Part shown: one piece after another, positions 31,100 through 36,915 of the stretch
How positions within the stretch are numbered: position 1 is the first letter of the stretch
Layout: each line of letters opens with the position of its first letter
NCBI RefSeq assembly: GCF_022340605.1
Contig: NZ_JAJDNQ010000159.1
Location: 1 to 36,915, forward strand
DNA: 36,915 nucleotides
Direction: 5' to 3'
Origin: Thiohalocapsa sp.
GTDB lineage: Bacteria > Pseudomonadota > Gammaproteobacteria > Chromatiales > Chromatiaceae
The notes under the pieces: generated by a model
Seen by the model: the letters and a program-made list of their open reading frames with translations, nothing else
Database searches by the model: none
What the model was told of the DNA's origin: nothing
Position numbers and translations under genes: made by a program

Positions 31100-32380
31100 A
31101 TGACCCATCCATCCGACGGCGACCTCGCCGACATCCTCGAGGCCGAGCAACGCGCCGGACGTCGGCGCCGGCGGCGACTGATCCTGCTCGCGCTGCTGGC
31201 GCTGGCGGCGCTGGGTGCGGGGCTGTGGCTGCTGCGTGGCGGCGACGAGAGCGGCATCTCATATAAGGCCGTCGATGTGCGCCGCGGCGACCTGGTGGTG
31301 CGCGTCTCCGCCACCGGCACGCTGGAGCCGGTGAACCAGGTGGACGTGGGCACCGAGATCTCCGGCACCATCGCCGTCGTCGATGCCGACTACAACGACA
31401 CCGTCCACGCCGGCGACGAGCTGGCGCGGCTCGACACCGACCAGCTCGACGCCCGGCTGCGCCAGTCCGAGGCGGCGCTGACGCTCGCCCGCGCCCGGGT
31501 GCTGGAGGCGAAGGCGACCGTCACCGAGACCGCCAACCGCCTGCGCCGCACCCGGGACCTGCTGAAGAAACGGATGTCCTCGCAGGAGGAGCTGGACACG
31601 GCCACCGCCGCCCACACGCGCGCGACGGCGCAGCTCGCCGTCGCCGAGGCGCAGGTGGCGGAAGCCGAAGCGGAGCTGGACGACGTGCGCCGCACCCGCG
31701 AGAAGGCTGTCATCCGCGCCCCCATCGACGGCATCGTGCTGGAGCGCAAGGTAGAGCCGGGGCAGACCGTGGCCGCGTCGCTGCAGACCCCGGTGCTGTT
31801 CACGCTGGCCGAGAACCTGGCGCAGATGGAGCTGCACGTGGACGTGGACGAGGCCGACGTGGGCCGCGTCGCCGTGGGCCAGAGCGCCGAGTTCAGCGTC
31901 GACGCCTATCCGGACCGGCGCTTCCCGGCGCGCATCGAACAGGTGCGCTACGCCCCACAGACGGTGGAGGGCGTGGTTACCTACGAGACCCTGCTCGCCG
32001 TGGACAACGCCGACCTGTCGCTGCGCCCGGGCATGACGGCCACCGCCGAGATCCTGGTGCAGCGCCTGGACGACGCGCTGCTGGTGCCGAACGCGGCGCT
32101 GCGCTTCAGTCCGCCCCAACAACCGGGCAAGCAGGCGCAAGGTGGCGGCCGCGGACTGGTCGGCATGCTGCTGCCGCACATGCCCCATGGCCGCGGCGGC
32201 AACGGCGAGGGACACAAAGAGAACGGCGCCCGCGTCTGGGTGCTGCGGGGCGGCGAGCCGATGGCCGTGTCCATCAAGACCGGCGTCAGCGACGGCACCG
32301 ACACGCAGGTTCTCGAAGGCGACCTCAGCGCCGGGCAGCGCGTGATCATCGACAGTACCGTGCGCAAGGGAGGCGGCTGA
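31100..32380 (+). CDS. macA: MacA-like periplasmic adaptor subunit of a tripartite ABC exporter
   Basis: The 426-residue membrane-fusion protein has a basic cytoplasmic start (GRRRRRRLIL), one membrane anchor (about 28-45), the strand VRVSATGTLEPVNQVDVGTE, a lipoyl half (ISGTIAVVDADYNDTVHAGD), an alpha-helical hairpin (about 110-200), the second lipoyl half (AVIRAPIDGIVLERKVEPGQ) and beta-barrel segments. It would link inner-membrane MacB-type components to an outer-membrane channel. A Gly/His-rich insert near residues 340-375 (GGGRGLVGMLLPHMPHGRGG) is unusual. The GGAG is only three bases from the ATG. The stop overlaps the ATPase start (TGATG). No TolC gene is in the window. Confidence 0.92.
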   Translation: MTHPSDGDLADILEAEQRAGRRRRRRLILLALLALAALGAGLWLLRGGDESGISYKAVDVRRGDLVVRVSATGTLEPVNQVDVGTEISGTIAVVDADYNDTVHAGDELARLDTDQLDARLRQSEAALTLARARVLEAKATVTETANRLRRTRDLLKKRMSSQEELDTATAAHTRATAQLAVAEAQVAEAEAELDDVRRTREKAVIRAPIDGIVLERKVEPGQTVAASLQTPVLFTLAENLAQMELHVDVDEADVGRVAVGQSAEFSVDAYPDRRFPARIEQVRYAPQTVEGVVTYETLLAVDNADLSLRPGMTATAEILVQRLDDALLVPNAALRFSPPQQPGKQAQGGGRGLVGMLLPHMPHGRGGNGEGHKENGARVWVLRGGEPMAVSIKTGVSDGTDTQVLEGDLSAGQRVIIDSTVRKGGG

Positions 32381-33114
32381 TGGCGGACGCCGCGGGCAGA
32401 CCGGAAGCATCCCCCGGCAGCGCCCTGATCGAGCTGCGCGCCGTCACCAAGGTCTACGGCCGCGGCAGCGCCGCCATGCACGCGCTGCGGGGCATCGATC
32501 TGGACATCGCCGCCGGCGAGATGGTCGCGGTGATGGGGCCGAGCGGCTCCGGCAAGTCCACGGCCATGAACATCCTCGGCTGCCTGGACACGCCCACCAG
32601 CGGCACCTACCGCTTCCGCGGCGTCGACGTGGGCACCCTGAGCCGCGACCAGCGCGCGCTGCTGCGACGTCACGCGCTGGGCTTCGTGTTCCAGGGCTTC
32701 AACCTGCTCGCGCGCACCACCGCGCTGGAGAACGTGGAGCTCCCGCTCATCTACCAGCGCGTGCGCCGCGTTGAGCGCCACCGTCGCGCCATGACGGCGC
32801 TGGCCGCGGTGGGCCTGACCGGCTGGGCCAAGCACACGCCGGCGGAGCTCTCCGGCGGGCAGCAGCAGCGCGTCGCCATCGCCCGGGCGCTGGTCACGGA
32901 CCCGGCCGTGATCCTCGCCGACGAGCCCACCGGCAACCTCGACACCGCTCGCAGCCGCGAGATCATGGACCTGCTCTGCGCCATGAACCGCGAGCGCGGC
33001 ATCACCGTCGTCATGATCACCCACGAGCAGGACATGGCCGCCTATGCCGGGCGTGTCGTGCACTTTCTGGACGGTCTGGTGGAGCCAGCCGCGACCGCGG
33101 TGGAGGACGCCTGA
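32380..33114 (+). CDS. MacB-type ABC transporter ATPase subunit
   Basis: The 244-residue ATPase has Walker [10 protein letters not shown] (53-61), Q-loop in [20 protein letters not shown], signature LSGGQQQR from 158, Walker B VILADEP with E182, and H-loop H215 (MITHEQ). It belongs to the LolD/MacB/FtsE group. Here ATPase and permease are separate genes, while E. coli MacB is a fusion. The ATG overlaps the macA stop and its own stop overlaps the permease ATG, so the three genes are translationally coupled. The N-terminal 15 residues before the core are extra. Confidence 0.95.
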   Translation: MADAAGRPEASPGSALIELRAVTKVYGRGSAAMHALRGIDLDIAAGEMVAVMGPSGSGKSTAMNILGCLDTPTSGTYRFRGVDVGTLSRDQRALLRRHALGFVFQGFNLLARTTALENVELPLIYQRVRRVERHRRAMTALAAVGLTGWAKHTPAELSGGQQQRVAIARALVTDPAVILADEPTGNLDTARSREIMDLLCAMNRERGITVVMITHEQDMAAYAGRVVHFLDGLVEPAATAVEDA

Positions 33115-34319
33115 TGCTCAGCAACAGCCTGCTGCTCGCCATCCGCGAGATCCGCCGCAACGTGCTGCGCTCGTTCCTGACCATCCTCGGCATCGTCATC
33201 GGCGTGGCCGCGGTCATCGTCATGGTCACGCTCGGACAGGGCGCCACGGCGGCGGTGCGCACCCAGATCGAGTCCCTGGGCACCAACCTGCTCATCGTCC
33301 GGCCGGGCCAGCACATGGGACCGGGCATGAGCTCGGACGCGCCGAAGTTCAGCCTGGCCGACGTCGCCGCGCTGCGCCACGACCTGCCGGCGCTGGCCGC
33401 CGTAGCACCGGCCGCCTCCAGCGCCATGACCGCGGTGGCGGGCAACGAGAACTGGTCCACGTCCGTCACCGGCACCGACAACGCCTATCTCGCCGCGCGC
33501 AGTTGGACGCTGGCCGCGGGCCGGCAGTTCACGCCGAGCGAGCTGCGCGCCGGCCGCGCCTCCTGCATCATCGGCGCCACGGTCCGCCGCGAGCTGTTCG
33601 GCGCCCAGGACCCCATCGGCCAGCGCCTGCGCCTGAAGAAGCTCGCCTGCGAGATCGTCGGCCTGCTGGAGGCCAAGGGCCAGAGCAGCATGGGCATGGA
33701 CCAGGACGACCTGGTGCTGATGCCCATCCGCACCCTGCAACGGCGCATCGCCGGCGATCAGGACGTCGACGTCATCTACCTGTCAGTGAAGCCGGGCCGG
33801 TCCATGGACCGCACCATCGCCGACGTGGAGCGGCTGCTGCGCGAGCGCCGGCACATCGGCTCGATGGACGAGGACGACTTCCGCGTGCGCGACATGCGCG
33901 AGATCGCGAGCATGCTCGCCGGCACCACGACCGTGCTGACTTCGCTGCTCGGTGCGGTCGCCTCCGTGAGCCTGCTCGTCGGCGGCATCGGCATCATGAA
34001 CATCATGCTGGTGTCGGTCACCGAGCGCACCCGCGAGATCGGCATCCGGCTCGCCATCGGCGCCCGCGAGGCCGAAGTGCTGATGCAGTTCCTGGTGGAG
34101 GCCGTGGTGCTGTCGTCCTTCGGCGGCCTGCTCGGCATCCTGCTCGCCCTCGGCACCGCGCTGCTGCTGGCCGGCGCGCTCAAGGTCCCCTTCATCGTCG
34201 ACGGCGGCATCATCGCGCTCGCCTTCCTGTTCTCCGCCGCCGTCGGCATCGTCTTCGGCTGGTTCCCGGCACGGCGCGCCGCGCGGCTCGACCCCATCGA
34301 GGCGTTGCGGCATGAGTGA
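33114..34319 (+). CDS. MacB-type ABC transporter permease subunit
   Basis: The 401-residue protein has the MacB/FtsX layout: first membrane segment LRSFLTILGIVIGVAAVIVM with the family motif LGQGATAAVRTQIESLGTNL, a periplasmic domain (about 65-270), then three C-terminal membrane segments (LLGAVASVSLLVGGIGIMNI, VVLSSFGGLLGILLALGTAL, IIALAFLFSAAVGIVFGWFP) and the end ARRAARLDPIEALRHE. The NIMLVSVTERTREIGIRLAI motif is the coupling region to the ATPase. It exports peptides, siderophores or drugs with the macA and ATPase partners; the substrate is unknown. Confidence 0.95.
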   Translation: MLSNSLLLAIREIRRNVLRSFLTILGIVIGVAAVIVMVTLGQGATAAVRTQIESLGTNLLIVRPGQHMGPGMSSDAPKFSLADVAALRHDLPALAAVAPAASSAMTAVAGNENWSTSVTGTDNAYLAARSWTLAAGRQFTPSELRAGRASCIIGATVRRELFGAQDPIGQRLRLKKLACEIVGLLEAKGQSSMGMDQDDLVLMPIRTLQRRIAGDQDVDVIYLSVKPGRSMDRTIADVERLLRERRHIGSMDEDDFRVRDMREIASMLAGTTTVLTSLLGAVASVSLLVGGIGIMNIMLVSVTERTREIGIRLAIGAREAEVLMQFLVEAVVLSSFGGLLGILLALGTALLLAGALKVPFIVDGGIIALAFLFSAAVGIVFGWFPARRAARLDPIEALRHE

Positions 34320-34397
34320 GGAACGCTTCAAGCACAACCGAAGCGTCGCGGACGTAGGGGGGATGAAGCGAAGAGACCGTGAAAGTCCTCGGTGTAG

Positions 34398-34423
34398 GTC
34401 GGGTTAGCGCAGCGTAACCCGAC
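34398..34423. repeat. Palindrome GTCGGGTTAGCGCAGCGTAACCCGAC
   Basis: An imperfect 26-base palindrome of the GTCGGGTTACGC family. The sequence just before it (GAAAGTCCTCGGTGTAG) is the reverse complement, with one or two changes, of that following the palindrome at 10987-11017. Confidence 0.8.
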
Positions 34424-34448
34424 CTTGCGGCGGGGTAACCCGTTGATT

Positions 34449-34507
34449 GTCGGGTTACGCTATCGCTAACCCTAACTACCATCCGCTCGTTTTCGGCGTT
34501 GCGAGCA
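34449..34507. repeat. Compound repeat, copy of the 8511-8568 element
   Basis: It starts GTCGGGTTACGCTATCGCTA and runs through CCGCTCGTTTTCGGCGTTGC. After GCGAGCA the expected continuation (TACTTTTATGGTCTC) is displaced to 34618 by the inserted REP-like unit. Confidence 0.8.
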
Positions 34508-34618
34508 GCCTTGATCGTGAGTCCGTCCACCGCTGTAGGAGCGCCGTCCTCGGCGCGATGAGCAGCGAGTCGCGGCGAGGACGCCGCTCCCACGTGATGA
34601 TCAAGGCGTTGCGAGCAG
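34495..34618. mobile_element. REP-like palindromic insertion flanked by 14-bp direct repeats
   Basis: GGCGTTGCGAGCAG occurs at 34495-34508 and again at 34605-34618. Between them is a 96-base insert with a pair of REP arms, GTAGGAGCGCCGTCCTCGGC (34535-34558) and its partner ending GACGCCGCTCCCAC (34570-34593). The insert ends are TTGATC and GATCAA. The host sequence resumes after the second direct repeat as it does in the copy near 8558. This is consistent with target duplication by a small non-autonomous element, though a tandem duplication is an alternative. Confidence 0.6.
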
Positions 34619-34818
34619 TACTTTTATGGTCTCTTCGCTTCTTCCACGGTGTTCCTGAACCGTTGCTCACCGCCAACGGGGGACCTTCTCCTGGGGCGCT
34701 GCGGGCGCTGCAATTGCGGATGCGTGATTGCAAGACCTGACCCCTAAAATGAGAGATTTACCCATCACTGGAAACCTGGAATACTCCAGCAAGGTGTCAG
34801 ATCAAACCGGAACACGGC

Positions 34819-35292
34819 ATGCAACATCGGCTGCTGCTCGTCATCCTGGCCTGCTGCGCGGTGGTCCTGCCGGGGAGTGCGACTGCAATGGGCAAAGCCT
34901 TCGTCATGTGCTCGGCCTGGAACGCCCGGTTGATCCATCCGGACGGCAGCCCCGCGGCCGGCGTGCGACTCACGCGCACCTGGAAATGGGCCTGGAACGG
35001 CACCACCGGCAGCGATAGCGCCACCACCGACGCCGACGGTCGGTTCCGCTTTCCGGAGGCCACGGCATCGGGCTTCTTCGCGGCATTGCTGCCCCACGAG
35101 AGCCACATCGCGCAGCGCGTGGAGGCCGACACGCCCGACGGCCCAATCACCATTTGGCGCGCGTCCAAGCGCGACTACGACAGCAACGGGGAGCTCGACG
35201 GCCGCCCGCTCGACCTAGTGTGCACGCTGACCGGGGAGCGGATGCGCGAGGGGCTGTTCATTTCCACCTGCGTCGAGGCCGATAAGCCATGA
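34819..35292 (+). CDS. Exported DUF6795-like protein
   Basis: The 157-residue protein has a signal peptide (about 1-23, MQHRLLLVILACCAVVLPGS) and a mature domain with a transthyretin-like/carboxypeptidase-regulatory pattern: ARLIHPDGSPAAGVRLTRTW, KWAWNGTTGSDSATTDADGR and FRFPEATASGFFAALLPHES. Conserved-looking WKWAW, LPHE and the end AKRDY-like segment (ASKRDYDSNGELDGRPLDLV) fit what I recall of DUF6795. Three Cys in the mature part (CSAW, CTLTG and CVEA) may form a disulfide. The function is unknown. A lipase gene follows 167 bases later on the same strand. Confidence 0.75.
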   Translation: MQHRLLLVILACCAVVLPGSATAMGKAFVMCSAWNARLIHPDGSPAAGVRLTRTWKWAWNGTTGSDSATTDADGRFRFPEATASGFFAALLPHESHIAQRVEADTPDGPITIWRASKRDYDSNGELDGRPLDLVCTLTGERMREGLFISTCVEADKP

Positions 35293-35459
35293 TGCGACAC
35301 CGGCAATGCCATCCCGGCATCCAGTCAAGCACGCGGCTTCCGAATCCCTTAATGGTCGGCGCCTGATGGCGTCGACTCTAGCGCGGCAGCCCGCCCCGCA
35401 CGGGAAGCGCCGCGCCATCGGCCCTTCCGGCGTCGCAAGATCCAGCAGGAGCACAGCGC

Positions 35460-36665
35460 ATGGCAGCCAACGAGAACTTCCTGGCACCGTCGCTCGCGGC
35501 GGACATCGCCAAGGCGGTCTACGAGATCCAAGAGGAATCGAACGTCACCGACGCCTTCGATCTCGGCGGCTTCAAGGCGTTGAACACGGCCTACGACACC
35601 GGCGGCGCGCAGGTGGTCAGCGCCCTCTCGGGGCTGCCGGTGTTCGGCTCGTCGGTGGGCACCAGCACTGAGGCCCGCGCGCGCTTCGCGAAGCCGCGCT
35701 GGCGCCCAGAGTCGGGCTTCGGCCTGGTCATGCAGTCGAGCGGCGCCGACCACCTGGTGGTGGCGACGCGCGGCACCGCTACCTTCGCCGACTGGCTGTC
35801 GAACGCCAACGTCGGCCTCGCCCGGGGGCCGCAAGGCCTGCTCGTCCACCAGGGCTTTCACAAGATCTACGAGCAATTCCGCCGGGACCTCATCACCACC
35901 ACGGCGGCTTACGCCCCGCGCGTGGTGCACTGCGTCGGGCACAGCCTCGGCGGCGCCCTCGCTTCGCTGGCCGCGGTGGAGATCAAGGGGCGGATCGGTT
36001 GCGACGTGAAGCTCTACACCTTCGGCGCGCCCCGGGTCGGGCTGTCCCCGTTCTGCCGCACGCTCACCGACGACCTGCTCGCGGGCAACATCAAGCGCGT
36101 CTGGAACCCGGCGGACCCAGTGCCGATGGTGCCGCTGTGGCCCTTCGCGCACGGGCCGATGCCCGGCGACGGGCTGATGCTGCCGAACACGGGCCTGTCG
36201 CTGAACCCGTGGAAGCACAAGATGAGCGCCTACGGCACGCTCGTCACCAAGCTGGACTGGGAGCAGGTCGCCGCGAGCGGCCACCGCGACAACGTCACCG
36301 GCGGGGTCGAGCAGGCGCTCGCCATCGCCGGGGACGCCGTGACCCTGCCGGGGACCGGACTCTGGGCACTAAGCAAGGCGCTCAGTCTCGTGCTCAAGCT
36401 GGCGGCGCATATCGTGCAGGCGGGCCTGACCACTGCCTTCACCTCGCTTGACATGATCGCCCGACTACTGGAGCGCGCCGCGGACCTGGCCACACAATTG
36501 GGCTACTACCTCCAACAGCTGATCGGGCTCGTGCTCCGCTTCCTCGGCCGCCAGGCCATGTCCGGGGTGGAGCTGACCCGCGCCTTTCTCCGCTACGTCC
36601 TCGGCCTGCTGTTCGACGCCGTGGCCATGGCCGCACGCCGCGCGCTACACCGCCCGGAGCTCTGA
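35460..36665 (+). CDS. Class 3 lipase with hydrophobic helical C-terminal tail
   Basis: The 401-residue protein has the fungal-type lipase_3 core: HLVVATRGTATFADWLSNAN, LLVHQGFHKIYEQF, the nucleophile G160-H-S162-L-G164 (VHCVGHSLGGALASLAA), VKLYTFGAPRVG, an Asp in WNPADPVPMVPLW (D219) and a catalytic His in NPWKHKMSAYG (H253). From about residue 285 the tail consists of hydrophobic or amphipathic helices (LWALSKALSLVLKLAAHIVQ and similar) up to the end, suggesting membrane contact. No signal peptide is seen, as in effectors delivered by specialised secretion. Start: ATG 35460 with GGAG eight bases upstream. Confidence 0.88.
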   Translation: MAANENFLAPSLAADIAKAVYEIQEESNVTDAFDLGGFKALNTAYDTGGAQVVSALSGLPVFGSSVGTSTEARARFAKPRWRPESGFGLVMQSSGADHLVVATRGTATFADWLSNANVGLARGPQGLLVHQGFHKIYEQFRRDLITTTAAYAPRVVHCVGHSLGGALASLAAVEIKGRIGCDVKLYTFGAPRVGLSPFCRTLTDDLLAGNIKRVWNPADPVPMVPLWPFAHGPMPGDGLMLPNTGLSLNPWKHKMSAYGTLVTKLDWEQVAASGHRDNVTGGVEQALAIAGDAVTLPGTGLWALSKALSLVLKLAAHIVQAGLTTAFTSLDMIARLLERAADLATQLGYYLQQLIGLVLRFLGRQAMSGVELTRAFLRYVLGLLFDAVAMAARRALHRPEL

Positions 36666-36700
36666 GAGCCCAAACGGGACCGACCCGAAGATATCCCCAC

Positions 36701-36845
36701 GAATTGCGCCGCGCTGACCGGGCGCCACCGGCGCGGCCCACTGGGAGCGCCGGCTTCCAGCCGGCTCGCCGCGTGCCCGGCTCGATGCCGGGCACGCGGC
36801 GTCTGGGGCCTCGACACGCATATAATCCTCTGTCCAGGCGACAGA
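36701..36845. repeat. Dispersed repeat of about 140 bp, copy 2
   Basis: It matches 15671-15810 throughout, from GAATTGCGCCGC to CCTCTGTC, including the palindromes CCGGCTTCCAGCCGG and GCCCGGCTCGATGCCGGG. Near its end it contains CGCATATAATCC, which resembles a -10 hexamer. It begins 36 bases after the lipase stop. Confidence 0.85.
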
Positions 36846-36915
36846 TGTTTTGCGGGCACCTCGGGGTCTATCCCGGCTTCCCGCGCTTTGATCCTCGCGG
36901 AGCTCGGCCGCAACC

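Larger units (their letters stand above)
34320..34818. other. Intergenic region of 499 bases of nested repeats
   Basis: It contains a GTCGGGTTAGCG palindrome (34398-34423), a compound repeat (34449-34507), and a REP-like insertion flanked by 14-bp direct repeats (34495-34618). From 34640 to 34818 I see no gene; a small hairpin (CCTGGAATACTCCAG) lies near 34779. Confidence 0.6.

Overview
The window is GC-rich DNA from a proteobacterium. Its core genes (short-Q-loop cytochrome bd oxidase, RapA, S20, MenF/MenD, PrpE, MacAB-like exporter) and its intergenic palindromes fit a gammaproteobacterium. Two carotenoid oxygenases and the GGATGGGCAAAGCG-type repeats make a purple sulfur bacterium (Chromatiales) a plausible guess, but no photosynthesis gene is present and the assignment is an inference.

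Region 1 (1-5000) is an accessory island of defence and toxin-antitoxin debris. It holds the tail of a small HTH protein, a UPF0175 antitoxin-like gene whose PIN partner seems lost, and an Rpn-family nuclease. It also holds a compact, apparently intact three-gene minus-strand operon: XRE regulator, DUF4258 protein and a protein of unknown family. After these come a twice-frameshifted unknown gene and an internally deleted type I DNA methyltransferase (hsdM).

Region 2 (5000-15500) is housekeeping and accessory metabolism. It has an atypical class B PBP with a SEDS glycosyltransferase, two RPE65-type carotenoid oxygenases on opposite strands either side of a YajD HNH protein, a GNAT acetyltransferase, a cupin-glycosyltransferase pair and ribosomal protein S20.

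Region 3 (15500-31000) holds a CioA/CioB-type quinol oxidase with a small conserved-looking neighbour, a small exported protein, propionyl-CoA synthetase, RapA, a SOUL heme-binding protein, an alpha/beta hydrolase lacking its catalytic His, and MenF and MenD. The oxidase and the menaquinone genes together point to a flexible quinone-based respiratory chain. Region 4 (31000-36915) holds a MacA-like adaptor with separate ATPase and permease genes, an exported DUF6795-like protein and a class 3 lipase with a hydrophobic helical tail.

The most unusual layer is intergenic. Nearly every gap over 200 bases carries short palindromic or tandem repeats of several recurring families: a hexanucleotide hairpin element at three similar loci plus a possible fourth, a heptanucleotide tandem array at two loci, dispersed repeats of about 90 and 140 bp, compound GTCGGGTTACGC palindromes, and one REP-like insertion flanked by 14-bp direct repeats.
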